Assembly (NCBI GenBank): GCA_035545275.1
Contig: DASZYT010000004.1
Location: forward strand, 123,322-187,321
DNA from: DASZYT01 sp035545275
Lineage (GTDB): Bacteria; Patescibacteriota; Saccharimonadia; Saccharimonadales; UBA4665
Reading direction: 5' to 3'
DNA: 64,000 bases
In this document: piece after piece, positions 26,488 to 35,462 of the stretch
Layout: each line of letters starts with the position of its first letter
Position numbering within the stretch: position 1 is the first letter of the stretch
Notes under the pieces: generated by a model
What the model saw: the letters and a program-made list of their open reading frames with translations, nothing else
The model's database searches: none
Told to the model about the DNA's origin: nothing
Made by a program: the position numbers and the translations under genes

Positions 26488-26751
26488 TTATTTGACCGTC
26501 GCTAAGATGTCTTCTTCTTTAACCAAAATGTACTCTTCGCTGCCCACTTTCACATCGGTGGTACTGTAGCTTTTGTAGACGATTCTATCGCCCACTTTCA
26601 CTTGCGTGGCATCCTTGCCCACAGCAACCACTTTGGCAGTCTTGGGCTTCTCGGCCGCGTTTTCCGGTAGGTACAGGCCGCTGGCGGTCTTGGTTGCAGC
26701 CTCTTCGGCTTGCGCGACGACATAGTCGGCGAGGGGTTGTAGCTTGCTCAT
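26488..26751 (-). CDS. groES: Co-chaperonin GroES
   Basis: This 87-aa lid of the chaperonin is slightly shorter than usual (about 95). LQPLADYVVAQAEEAATKTASGLYLP carries the mobile loop, and GDRIVYKSYSTTDVKVGSEEYILVKEEDIL is the conserved C-terminal half. It is the first gene of the groESL operon, downstream of CIRCE. Confidence 0.96.
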   Translation of the reverse strand: MSKLQPLADYVVAQAEEAATKTASGLYLPENAAEKPKTAKVVAVGKDATQVKVGDRIVYKSYSTTDVKVGSEEYILVKEEDILATVK

Positions 26752-26787
26752 AAAATCTCACTCCTCCGTTTAGTCCATGTATTGTAG

Positions 26788-26814
26788 TTAGCACTGTGAT
26801 AGTGCGAGTGCTAA
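26788..26814. promoter_or_regulatory. CIRCE operator (HrcA site)
   Basis: TTAGCACTG-N9-GAGTGCTAA differs from the CIRCE consensus at one base (G for C at the end of the left arm). A further half-site (GCACTC) lies at 26821-26826. HrcA is expected to repress groESL here; hrcA itself is not in the window. Confidence 0.9.
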
Positions 26815-26881
26815 CCATCAGCACTCATAATAATAGCGTGCCAACTTCTCTGTCAAGAGAGTATGCCCACATTTTGCTACC

Positions 26882-26903
26882 AAAAAACCGGCTTTCTAGC
26901 CGG
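26882..26903 (-). terminator. Intrinsic terminator
   Basis: CCGGCT-AGAA-AGCCGG followed by TTTTTT on the minus strand would end transcription from the 27025-27639 gene before the groES promoter region. Confidence 0.75.
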
Positions 26904-26924
26904 CGTCCATAATCATGAGTTTTT

Positions 26925-27759
26925 GTTGAGATTGTGAGCGGGTGGAGCGATTGCCTGGGAGGGCCGGAGGGGCGCACCATAGGTGCATTGTGTGCAAGAT
27001 GCACCCCTCCGACCAAGCTTCAGGTCAACCGCACAGCGAGAAGCCACCCACGTCCATCAGCTCGTCCAGCGATGAAAGGATGACGCCACCGGCACGACCT
27101 TCATCGGCAGACCGAGTGGGAATTCGACTCCTCGCCTTCTGGGCGGCCTGGGTGAAGGCCGTGGAAAGCGGGGTACCCCTGAATTCCACTCCAGTGGAGT
27201 ACAGCGTGGCCCCGCGATGGGTCGGAGAGTCATCGTCCTGCTCAGGCACAGAGTCGGCAGCGAGCGCGGTGAGAATCTCCACCTTCGTCACGAAGCGTTC
27301 GTCTTCGCGCCGGCGCCGAACCACCACATCCGCGTGAGCGTGATGACGCCCAAAGGCATGCGACCACCACGACGGCTTCGTGCGCACGTCGGGACGGTTC
27401 TTGCGATACGCAACCTGACGACCGAGCCGATGACGACGCTGTTCCGGGGTCTCCGAAAGCGTTTCGATGTCATCGAGCATGGACTTTTCGCTGGTACGCA
27501 TAGCCCACGCCTTCTCGGTGTCGCGCCGAACCTGTCGGGCGGTACGCCGTCGAGTTCGACTCTTGGGGGGGTTGTGCCGAGGGGAAGTGTCGTCAGTGGT
27601 TAGGGCCTGACGAGGTACTGCAAATGTTGCAACTGCCACTTCATCCTCCTGTGCTCCTGTTCGGCGCCAATGCGCTATAGCTCCCTTGTGGGAACAATAA
27701 GGCCGACTAGTTCATTAACCAGCCTTACTGTTCCCACAAAGATCACTCACAATCTCAAC
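26925..27759. mobile_element. Possible mobile segment bounded by 14-bp inverted repeats
   Basis: GTTGAGATTGTGAG at 26925-26938 is repeated inverted at 27746-27759 without mismatch. The enclosed 835 bp holds one ORF whose base and codon use look richer in G/C than the neighbours. No transposase, integrase or obvious target-site duplication is present, so mobility is only suggested. On the minus strand the two arms would also pair at the ends of one transcript. Confidence 0.4.
27025..27639 (-). CDS. Unknown Arg-rich protein of foreign-looking composition
   Basis: The protein is 204 aa from a GTG at 27639 with an AGGAGG Shine-Dalgarno. The N-terminal 45 residues are Arg/Thr-rich and probably disordered; the rest contains SWWSHAFGRHHAHADVVVRRRREDERFV and an acidic stretch, with no known motif. 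Codons such as GTG, GAG, CTG, GCC and CGC dominate, as in actinobacteria and unlike flanking genes. A CCCCTCC/GGAGGGG hairpin follows the stop. It is likely acquired; function unknown. Confidence 0.55.
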   Translation of the reverse strand: MAVATFAVPRQALTTDDTSPRHNPPKSRTRRRTARQVRRDTEKAWAMRTSEKSMLDDIETLSETPEQRRHRLGRQVAYRKNRPDVRTKPSWWSHAFGRHHAHADVVVRRRREDERFVTKVEILTALAADSVPEQDDDSPTHRGATLYSTGVEFRGTPLSTAFTQAAQKARSRIPTRSADEGRAGGVILSSLDELMDVGGFSLCG

Positions 27760-27880
27760 GTACATTACGCCCGAATTCAAAGAGAACTCCAGGGCGTAAA
27801 GCCTTTAGCTAGCTATCCGTTTTCGTTTGGGTAGTCAGTTAAATTGGAACATATTATACAACTTGTGGGTGCGTTCGCAA
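27640..27880 (-). promoter_or_regulatory. Promoter and long structured leader of the 27025-27639 gene
   Basis: On the minus strand TTGCGA (27875-27880) and TATAAT (27853-27858) are 16 bp apart. The resulting leader of about 210 nt contains two strong hairpins: TTACGCCC/GGGCGTAA (27764-27771 with 27792-27799) and an 18-bp near-perfect stem, TTGTGGGAACA-type arms at 27686-27703 and 27722-27739. No anti-terminator or known riboswitch core is recognised. Confidence 0.5.
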
Positions 27881-27949
27881 GCATAAACGGGATGGTTTTT
27901 TATATTCCCGCAGTAAGAAAAATTACACAGCCGCTATAATAGACATAGC

Positions 27950-28843
27950 ATGCAGCCGCAGTTTAACCGCACCGTACTCATGTCCGGCGCTGATTATTTC
28001 AGCGACAGTTTTGCCATCAACGCCCTTATGGACTCCTCTGTGCCGGTGGATGGCCAAAAAGCCATGGCCGAGCACGACCGTATCCGCAAGGCGCTTGAAA
28101 GTGCTGGTGTAAAAGTTATAAAGGTAGCCCCACCAGTCGACTGCCAAGATGGCGTCTACACGGCCAATTGGGCGCTTGTACGCAATGGTGCAGCCCTGAT
28201 GGCGCGCCTACCCAACAAACGCCAGGCCGAGGAGCCCTACGCCCGCGAACAATTGCAGACCCACGGCATCAAACCCGTCATACTACCCGAGAATGTCGAA
28301 CGATTTTCGGGCCAGGGTGATGCCCTGCCTTGCGGCGATATCGTATTTACGCAGTCCCCCTACCGCACCTCCCGCAGTGCGCACGAGCACCTCAAGAGCG
28401 TGCTCGGCTTCACGGAAGTTATTGCCCTCCAGACCAAACCTAGCCGCTGGTTTGGCTTCGGCCCCGCCAAACACAACAAAATTACCGGCTGGCCGGATAG
28501 TCCTACGTATGACATCGACCTGGCGCTGGCTATCCTCAAGTGGCCCACCGAAGATCAAAAAGGCCTCATCGCCTGGTGCCCCGAGGCGTTTACCGCCTCC
28601 AGCCGCACAATACTCAAGCAGTTCGATACAGTAGACAAAATAGAAGTGTCCAAGAATGAGGCCCTGGGCGCCTACGCGCTCAATTTGGTTTCTACCGGCC
28701 AGACCGTGATTATGAACGCCGGCGCACCCCAGTTTCAGGCGGCGCTCGAGGCTCACGGACTTAAGGCTATCGTCCTGGAACTACCCGAGCTCAAAAAAGG
28801 CGGCGGCTCTATCCGCTGCACCACCCTCACCCTCGACAACTAA
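27950..28843 (+). CDS. Amidinotransferase / dimethylargininase-like enzyme
   Basis: This 297-aa protein belongs to the guanidine-modifying (GME) superfamily. The N-terminal LMSGADYFSDSFAINALMD, a central substrate-loop region and the catalytic Cys near the C-terminus in GGGSIRCTTL match the family of DDAH, arginine deiminase and amidinotransferases. It probably hydrolyses or transfers from an arginine-like substrate; which one is not readable. TATAAT at 27935-27940 ends 9 nt before the ATG. Its last 4 bp overlap convergent murE. Confidence 0.85.
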   Translation: MQPQFNRTVLMSGADYFSDSFAINALMDSSVPVDGQKAMAEHDRIRKALESAGVKVIKVAPPVDCQDGVYTANWALVRNGAALMARLPNKRQAEEPYAREQLQTHGIKPVILPENVERFSGQGDALPCGDIVFTQSPYRTSRSAHEHLKSVLGFTEVIALQTKPSRWFGFGPAKHNKITGWPDSPTYDIDLALAILKWPTEDQKGLIAWCPEAFTASSRTILKQFDTVDKIEVSKNEALGAYALNLVSTGQTVIMNAGAPQFQAALEAHGLKAIVLELPELKKGGGSIRCTTLTLDN

Positions 28844-30219
28844 CTTTTGCCTAGTCGCTTCTTTGCTGCCGCTTTTGCGGTGGCAATCTCATCCCACGGA
28901 TGCTCGCCATCGGCTCGTTCAATGGTCTTTTCGTGGCCCTTGCCCAGTAGTATCACCGTGTCGCCCTTCTTGGCGCGCTGCATCGCAAAGTTGATAGCCT
29001 CGGTGCGGTCGTGCACCAAAAACAGGTCTTTGTCACGTACTTTGCCCACCTGTTCTGCCCCACCGGCAATCTGATTCATAATTTCCTGCCCGTCCACATC
29101 CCGGTCGTCTTCTTCCGTCACGATAACCTCGTCGCAATATTTCCCTGCCAACTCCCCTTGGATGGCGCGCTTGGACTCATCACGCCGCCCGGCACTGCCA
29201 AACAGCGCTATCAGCCGCCCCTTCACCATGGGCCGAAGATCTTTGAATAGCTTTTCAAAACTGTCGGGCGTGTGCGCAAAGTCTACAATGACAGTAAAGT
29301 CCTGCCCTTCCTCGATGTTAGTCATGCGCCCTTCCACGCTGCGCAGCGCGGCAATGCCCTTTTCTATCTGTTCCTTACTTAAGCCAATGGCGAGCCCCGT
29401 CGCTGCCGCAGCTAGCGAATTATAGACGTTAAAGCTGCCCGGTATGTTGATGGTTATGTCCAGGCTTACTTCTTCCCTGACTTGCTCTGCTGACGGCTTG
29501 CTGCCATCCGCCGTGTATCCATAGGCCATCGTGCCTGTCGGTCGGGCAATCGTAGCAGTATAGGTACTGCCTTCAGGCGTAGATTTTACCTGCGTAGCCC
29601 GTAGGTCGCCCTTTTTCACTCCATACGTCATCGGATTGGCAATGTCTGAGGCAAAAAGCTCAGCGCTCGGGTCCTCGGCGTTGATAATGCCGATGCGCTG
29701 CCCCTTCTTGTTGGCATTGGTCAGCTGGAACAATTTGCGCTTGGCGTCACGGTAGCGCTCAAACGTCTTGTGATAATCCAGGTGCTCGTGCGTAACATTT
29801 GTCATGACGGCAATGCTGTATGGCACGCCCCACACGCGGTTCTGCGCCAGCGCGTGGCTGGTAGTCTCCAGCACCAACCATTCCGCCCCTTGGTCTCTCA
29901 TCCACTTCAGGCGCTTCATAAGCTCCGGCACCGGCACCGTGGTCATGTGATAAATCTGCGAATGGATGTCGTCCCCGACCCCATATGCTACCGTCGACAA
30001 CATACCCACCTTGTAACCGGCCTCGTGCAGCATACGGTGGATCAAAAACGTCGTCGTGGTCTTGCCGTTGGTGCCCGTCACGCCTATCACCTTCAGCCTT
30101 TTGCCCGGAAAGCCATTCAAGGTATTAAGCACTATAGCTTCAGCCAAGTGCCCATAGGGCTCAATGGCCGCGAACAATCCCTTAGGGATGAACTTCTTCA
30201 CAATTTTCCGCGCATTCAT
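28840..30219 (-). CDS. murE: MurE-like UDP-MurNAc-tripeptide ligase lacking domain 1
   Basis: This 459-aa Mur ligase adds the third amino acid of the peptidoglycan stem. The ATP loop VTGTNGKTTTT (about 46-56), ETTSHAL, NVTHEHLDYH and the C-terminal domain (FAHTPDSFEK) are clear. The usual N-terminal UDP-binding domain is missing or very short. The residue-3 selection motif (DNPR in meso-DAP enzymes) is replaced by EEDDRDVDG, so the added amino acid cannot be predicted. TATACT at 30229-30234 ends 9 nt before the ATG. Confidence 0.9.
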   Translation of the reverse strand: MNARKIVKKFIPKGLFAAIEPYGHLAEAIVLNTLNGFPGKRLKVIGVTGTNGKTTTTFLIHRMLHEAGYKVGMLSTVAYGVGDDIHSQIYHMTTVPVPELMKRLKWMRDQGAEWLVLETTSHALAQNRVWGVPYSIAVMTNVTHEHLDYHKTFERYRDAKRKLFQLTNANKKGQRIGIINAEDPSAELFASDIANPMTYGVKKGDLRATQVKSTPEGSTYTATIARPTGTMAYGYTADGSKPSAEQVREEVSLDITINIPGSFNVYNSLAAAATGLAIGLSKEQIEKGIAALRSVEGRMTNIEEGQDFTVIVDFAHTPDSFEKLFKDLRPMVKGRLIALFGSAGRRDESKRAIQGELAGKYCDEVIVTEEDDRDVDGQEIMNQIAGGAEQVGKVRDKDLFLVHDRTEAINFAMQRAKKGDTVILLGKGHEKTIERADGEHPWDEIATAKAAAKKRLGKS

Positions 30220-30284
30220 ATGGCACCCAGTATAGCGGGTTTCCTAGAAGGCGTTAAAGCTTTTGAAGAGTACTGTGTCAGGCT

Positions 30285-31538
30285 TTAGGCTGCTTTTTCA
30301 GCGTCAGTCTTGGCCTCAGCGCGAAGAGGTACTACTTCGGCCATGGCCCCAGACTGAGTGGCAGCAGGCACAATCATAACGTCTTCACCTAGTAGCAAGC
30401 GCCCTAGCCTACTGGCGAGCCAGCGCCGCTTTGCTAAATATCGACGCTCAGCTTCCTCGGTAGTTGTGGGATTTTGGGCCTCATACTCCGCCCGCAATTG
30501 CGCTTCTTCCTCAGAAGTAAGCTCCTTAAATAGGGCATCAATTTTTTCTTGTGAGCGAAGAGTAGACCCGCTCTCTTTAGCTTTTTCCTTCACTTCTTTA
30601 GGCTTACCCCATTGCTCTTCGTACTCAGCCCTCAGCTGAGCTTCTTCTTTGGAGGTCCGGCTAGAAGCCAAGAGTTTATCTATACTTTCTTGTGAGCGAA
30701 GCGTAGGAAACTTACTTTTAGTCTTCTTCGATGTATGTCCGCTCACTTTGGCTTCTTGAGATGTAGCATCTGCCGGAGCACTCGCCTCACCCTGGGCCGC
30801 AATGTCTGCTATGGTTGTTTTACCGGCGCGTACACTCCCTAGTAGGTTCAGCAAAGTGGCTTTGTCGCTTTCGCTCAATGCACTCCATACGGCAAGTAAT
30901 TCTGATAGCCCGGCTTGCTGTTCAGCGTCTGCCCGCGTTTCTTCTGAGTCAGTATTTGTGTCACCCCCGCCAGCCTCTGCGGCATCTTCCTCGGCCCACT
31001 GCTTCTGCAAGGCCTCAGGGTTTACGTTCGGGTTATCTTTGTTTTGCTCAAAGCGCTCGGCGCTGATGCGTTTCATCGTTTCCGCCCGCTGCTGAACATT
31101 TTTAAGTTGCGCCGCGCGGCGCGCAGTTTTCTCGTCTGTAGGTTCCGCTGATACAGTTTCATCCGGCTTTCCAGGTAAGATATCGTCTGCACTAGCCTCT
31201 TTCGGGGTACCGTCTTGCGGGATAAACTGCAGCAGACGTTCTGCGGTGCTTGCATCGATGGGCTTTGTGACAGGCTTCCCCTCTGGGTCGGCAATGGTAT
31301 AGGTATACGTTTTTGTCACCTCCCCTGGGATATATTCATTAGTGCCTTGAATGGTAAAGCCCGCTTGGTGTTGCTCGTGTACGTGGATACCTTGTGCCAT
31401 TTCACTCAAAAATGCAGCGGCATTGGAGTCTACTCCGCCTTCGGCCATCTGCGCCTCCGCCTGATCCAAAAGACCACGAAGTTGTTCGAGACCGGGGTCC
31501 TGAGGTGTTTCTGGGGTTGATGGAGCAACTTCTGTCAT
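30285..31538 (-). CDS. Large charged protein with internal repeat
   Basis: This 417-aa protein is rich in Glu, Ala, Lys and Gln, without signal or membrane helix. The C-terminal third holds two copies of a unit beginning TLRSQE-IDxL and ending EEAQLRAEYE, each about 30-40 residues, predicted helical. The middle is acidic and probably coiled or disordered. The family is unknown; it could be a cytoplasmic scaffold. A TATAAG box lies about 30 nt upstream in a very AT-rich region. Confidence 0.7.
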   Translation of the reverse strand: MTEVAPSTPETPQDPGLEQLRGLLDQAEAQMAEGGVDSNAAAFLSEMAQGIHVHEQHQAGFTIQGTNEYIPGEVTKTYTYTIADPEGKPVTKPIDASTAERLLQFIPQDGTPKEASADDILPGKPDETVSAEPTDEKTARRAAQLKNVQQRAETMKRISAERFEQNKDNPNVNPEALQKQWAEEDAAEAGGGDTNTDSEETRADAEQQAGLSELLAVWSALSESDKATLLNLLGSVRAGKTTIADIAAQGEASAPADATSQEAKVSGHTSKKTKSKFPTLRSQESIDKLLASSRTSKEEAQLRAEYEEQWGKPKEVKEKAKESGSTLRSQEKIDALFKELTSEEEAQLRAEYEAQNPTTTEEAERRYLAKRRWLASRLGRLLLGEDVMIVPAATQSGAMAEVVPLRAEAKTDAEKAA

Positions 31539-31661
31539 GGTCTTTGTGTTTAAATGTGTATGCTTATACTAACAAAAAGCTTGTGTTTTGTCAATTATAT
31601 TTCAACTATATTGATTATTTAGCAAGTTTCATTCTTATTAGCTATGGTAAGCTAGAGCTAG

Positions 31662-32723
31662 ATGAAAATTTTGGGCATTGAGACGAGTTGTGACGAGACC
31701 GCTGCCGCTGTCGTGGAAGACGGCACACGGCTACTTTCGAACGTGGTCGCCAGCAGCATGGACCTGCATGTTAAATATGGTGGTGTGGTGCCCGAAATTG
31801 CCGCAAGAAGTCACATTGAGTCTATCCTGCCGGTTATCCAGCAGGCGCTCGACGATGCCCAGTGTGACTGGGATGACATCGACGGTATCGCCGTAACCTA
31901 TGGCGCCGGCCTGGGCGGCAGTCTGCTTATCGGCGTACTCACCGCTCGCACTCTGGCGATTGCTCACCATAAACCTCTCTATGCTATCAACCACGTCGAG
32001 GGACATGTCTATGCTAACTTCCTGACCGCCACGGCCCTACCCAGCCTCACTATGCGCTCCAGCCAACCCGGATTCCCTATGCTGGCCGTTATCGTATCTG
32101 GTGGCCACAGCCAGCTGGCTCTCTTTCGCAACCATTTCGACTACACCCTGCTCGGCCAAACGCAAGATGACGCTATCGGCGAAGCGTTCGACAAAGTAGC
32201 CAAAATCCTTGGCCTGCCCTACCCTGGCGGTCCGAGCGTGTCCAAAAAAGCACTCGAGGGCGACCCGCATGCCTTTGAACTACCAACCGCGAATATGCCC
32301 GGCAAGTACGACTTTAGTTTTTCGGGGCTTAAAACAGCCGTTCTACGGCTTGCCCAGGCGCAAATTGGGGAAGATTACACATTTCCCTCTACGAAGCTGC
32401 CAGAGTGCCTGTCTGAGGCTCAGAAGGCCGATATTGCTGCCTCGTTCCAGTACACCGCCATCAAAACCATCGTGGATAAAGCCGTGCGGGCATATCACGA
32501 GTTTCAGCCAGCCAGCGTGGTTATTGCCGGCGGCGTCGCCGCCAGTGCGGAGTTACGCCGCCAGCTCTCTGAGGCACTGCCCTTGCCTGTCGAATATCCT
32601 GATTTCAAACTGTGCACCGACAACGGTGCCATGATCGCCACCCTGGGCTGCTTCAAGGCCATGCTGGACCAGCCTACGGCAGATCCCTACTCACTCGACA
32701 TCTCACCGAATCTTAGCATGTAG
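31662..32723 (+). CDS. tsaD: tRNA N6-adenosine threonylcarbamoyltransferase TsaD
   Basis: This 353-aa Kae1/YgjD enzyme transfers the threonylcarbamoyl group to A37 of ANN-decoding tRNAs. The metal-binding INHVEGH motif, the opening GIETSCDETAAAVVEDG, GVVPEIAARSHIE and VVIAGGVAASAELRRQL (ATP site) are all present. The length is typical. Its partners TsaB and TsaE are not in the window. It is followed after 42 nt by valS. Confidence 0.97.
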   Translation: MKILGIETSCDETAAAVVEDGTRLLSNVVASSMDLHVKYGGVVPEIAARSHIESILPVIQQALDDAQCDWDDIDGIAVTYGAGLGGSLLIGVLTARTLAIAHHKPLYAINHVEGHVYANFLTATALPSLTMRSSQPGFPMLAVIVSGGHSQLALFRNHFDYTLLGQTQDDAIGEAFDKVAKILGLPYPGGPSVSKKALEGDPHAFELPTANMPGKYDFSFSGLKTAVLRLAQAQIGEDYTFPSTKLPECLSEAQKADIAASFQYTAIKTIVDKAVRAYHEFQPASVVIAGGVAASAELRRQLSEALPLPVEYPDFKLCTDNGAMIATLGCFKAMLDQPTADPYSLDISPNLSM

Positions 32724-32765
32724 CCCGGTTCCCCTTCTCTACCAGAGGTGATATCATAGGGCTAT

Positions 32766-35321
32766 ATGAAGTTGCCGAAAGTGTATGAACCGTCTCAGTA
32801 CGAGGCCGACATCTATGCCTTGTGGGAAAAAACCGCTGCGTTTGCCCCACGCGACCATGGCGACAGCTACAGCATCGTCATGCCGCCCCCCAACGCCAAC
32901 GCTAACTTACACATTGGCTACGAGCTGACGGCCGCCCTCGAGGACATCGCCGCCCGCTATCACCGCTTAAAGGGCGAGAGCGTACTGCTCCTACCTGGTG
33001 CCGACCATGCCGGTTTTGAGACGCAGTCGGTCTACGAGAAGCACCTGGCCAAAGAAGGCAAGAGCCGCTTTGATTTTTCACGTGAAGAGCTGTATCGGCA
33101 GATCTGGGACTTCGTAGCCCTTAACAGAGGTAATTTTGAAACCCAGCTGCGTCGCATGGGCGTGAGCTGTGATTGGACAAAGTTTACCTTTACCCTCGAT
33201 GACAAGATAGTGAAGCGAGCCTATGCGACCTTCAAAAAGATGTGGGACGAAGGGCTCATTTACCGCGGCGAGCGCTTGGTAAACTTTTGCACCTTCCACG
33301 GTACCGCTTTCGCCGATATCGAGGTGGAGTACAAAGAGGTTAAGGGCCATCTGTGGCACATCCGCTATCCATTAACAGATGGAACTGGGGAAATAGTGGT
33401 AGCGACAACACGGCCAGAGACCATGCTGGGCGACACCGCCGTGGCCGTCCACCCCGACGATAAACGCTACCAAAAGCTGGTAGGGAAGACCGTGAAGCTA
33501 CCCCTGACCAGCCGCGAGATACCGATTATCGCCGATGCGTTTGTAGACCGCGAATTCGGCACCGGTGCCGTGAAGATTACGCCGGCACATGACCCTAACG
33601 ACTTTGAGACAGGGAAGCGCCACGACCTCCCCTTCATCACTGTTATCACGCACGAGGGTACCATTTCACATGAAGCTCCCGACTCATACGGTGGCCTGAA
33701 AGTAGAAGCTGCACGCAAGAAGGTGGTAGCCGACCTAGAAGAGCAGGGGTATTTGGTAAAGACCGAAGACCACGTACACAACGTGGGCCACTGCTACAAG
33801 TGCGGTAATGTCATTGAGCCGCTGTTGCGCGAACAGTGGTTTGTCGACATGCAGCCGCTGGCTACAAAAGCCATTGAGGTACTCGAGGCAGGGAAGATAA
33901 CGTTCTTTCCCGACACCAAGAAAGACCAGCTCGTTGGCTACCTCAACGGCTTGCGCGACTGGAACATCTCCCGGCAGATTGCCTGGGGCATTCCTATCCC
34001 GGCTTTCCAGAACGTAGACGACCCGGATGATTGGATATACGACGAGCGCGTGGACCAAGAAATTATTGAAGTGGCAGGGAAGACCTATCACCGCGACCCC
34101 GACGTGTTTGACACCTGGTTTAGCAGCAGCTCCTGGCCCTACGCCACACTTGACCACCCAGACAGCGACGATTTTAAGCGCTTTTACCCCTTGGGTCTCA
34201 TGGAAACAGGTGGTGAAATCCTGTACCCGTGGGTGTCGCGCATGATAATGCTAGGGCTGTACGTGACCGGCGAGATTCCCTTTAAAGAAGTCTACATTCA
34301 CGGCTACGTGATGGCCGAGGACGGTTCCAAGATGAGCAAATCGATAGGCAACGTGGTAGACCCTATGCCAGTCATCGATGAGTTTGGCTCGGACGCACTG
34401 CGTATGGGCATCATCAGTGGCCGTGCCCCCGCCGTCAACCGCGGCTACGACACGCGCAAGGTCGAAGAGGCCCGTAACTTCTGTAACAAGCTCTGGAACA
34501 TTGCCCGCTACATTGAAGGGGTACTAGGCGACCAGCCAAAACTAGAAAAACCGCGCCCTGAAAGCCCGGCTGATCATTGGATAGTGAATAAATTACAACA
34601 ATTTCAAGGTGAATATTTTGCATTTTTGGACGAATACCGCTTTAGCGAAGCCTACGATTTGCTGTACCACTTTGTGTGGGACGAACTGGCCGACTGGTAC
34701 ATTGAAGCCTCGAAGAGTGCCCTGAACCCAGCGCTACTGGCCAAGCTCCTGGAGGCGGTGATGACGCTGGCGCACCCCTTTGCCCCCTTCGTCACTGAGA
34801 CCATTTGGCAAACGCTTGCCTGGGAGCCCGAATCGGTGCTGGCTAGCCGTACGGTGCCGGAGCTAGCGAAGACTGACACAAAGCTGGCGGATACTTTCGA
34901 GGAAATCAAAACCATCGTCACCGAAGCTCGCTTTATCATCAACACCTTACACGCCAGCGGCGTCACGCTGTACTACACCGGCATACCGTTCTTGAAAGAA
35001 AATGCTCCGCTCATCAAGCGGCTCGCCCGCTTGCAAGAGGTAAGTGAAGTGCAAGATGGTACCGGCTTGTTTTTGACCGAAACCAAGTACCGGTGCTGGC
35101 TCGATATTGACCAACATACTGCCCAAGCCTATCTGAAAGAGCTGCAGGGCAAGCAAGCGGCCCAGGAAAGCCTTATCAAGCAATTGGAAGGGCGCCTAGC
35201 CAATAAATCGTATATTCAGAAGGCCCCTCGTCATGTTGTTGAGCAAACCAAAAACCAATTATCAGAGGCGCGGGCGCAACTCAAGAAGTTAAACCAGGAA
35301 CAAGCTCGCTTTAGTAGATAA
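32766..35321 (+). CDS. valS: Valyl-tRNA synthetase
   Basis: This 851-aa class I synthetase charges tRNA-Val. It has the catalytic Rossmann fold, the CP1 editing domain (VVATTRPETMLGDTAVAVHP), KMSKS in DGSKMSKSIGNVVDP, the anticodon domain, and a C-terminal coiled-coil arm (about 790-851), all as in ValRS. The signature HIGH motif is HIGY (NANLHIGYEL), with Tyr in place of the second His. TATCAT at 32752-32757 ends 8 nt before the ATG. Confidence 0.97.
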   Translation: MKLPKVYEPSQYEADIYALWEKTAAFAPRDHGDSYSIVMPPPNANANLHIGYELTAALEDIAARYHRLKGESVLLLPGADHAGFETQSVYEKHLAKEGKSRFDFSREELYRQIWDFVALNRGNFETQLRRMGVSCDWTKFTFTLDDKIVKRAYATFKKMWDEGLIYRGERLVNFCTFHGTAFADIEVEYKEVKGHLWHIRYPLTDGTGEIVVATTRPETMLGDTAVAVHPDDKRYQKLVGKTVKLPLTSREIPIIADAFVDREFGTGAVKITPAHDPNDFETGKRHDLPFITVITHEGTISHEAPDSYGGLKVEAARKKVVADLEEQGYLVKTEDHVHNVGHCYKCGNVIEPLLREQWFVDMQPLATKAIEVLEAGKITFFPDTKKDQLVGYLNGLRDWNISRQIAWGIPIPAFQNVDDPDDWIYDERVDQEIIEVAGKTYHRDPDVFDTWFSSSSWPYATLDHPDSDDFKRFYPLGLMETGGEILYPWVSRMIMLGLYVTGEIPFKEVYIHGYVMAEDGSKMSKSIGNVVDPMPVIDEFGSDALRMGIISGRAPAVNRGYDTRKVEEARNFCNKLWNIARYIEGVLGDQPKLEKPRPESPADHWIVNKLQQFQGEYFAFLDEYRFSEAYDLLYHFVWDELADWYIEASKSALNPALLAKLLEAVMTLAHPFAPFVTETIWQTLAWEPESVLASRTVPELAKTDTKLADTFEEIKTIVTEARFIINTLHASGVTLYYTGIPFLKENAPLIKRLARLQEVSEVQDGTGLFLTETKYRCWLDIDQHTAQAYLKELQGKQAAQESLIKQLEGRLANKSYIQKAPRHVVEQTKNQLSEARAQLKKLNQEQARFSR

Positions 35322-35327
35322 AGTGTT

Positions 35328-35462
35328 GTGCCAGCTCGGAAAAAACAGGCCCAAAAACGTCGAGTGCAGCGACGATTAGAAGAAATGGGCCAGTTTAATG
35401 CAGCTAAGCTGCTGTGTCATGGCCCAAGGACACAAATGTTGCTGTGTACGTCTCCTGCCTAG
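35328..35462 (+). CDS. Possible 44-aa basic small protein
   Basis: A GTG-started frame (MPARKKQAQKRRVQRRLEEM...) lies directly behind valS. It is very basic at the N-terminus, but there is no Shine-Dalgarno. A hairpin, GGGCCA (35387-35392) with TGGCCC (35420-35425), lies inside it. This may instead be the valS 3' untranslated region. Confidence 0.25.
   Translation: MPARKKQAQKRRVQRRLEEMGQFNAAKLLCHGPRTQMLLCTSPA

Noticed and set aside
27217..27603. Plus-strand frame inside the foreign-looking segment
   Set aside because: The minus-strand frame is longer and has an AGGAGG site; only one strand is likely coding.
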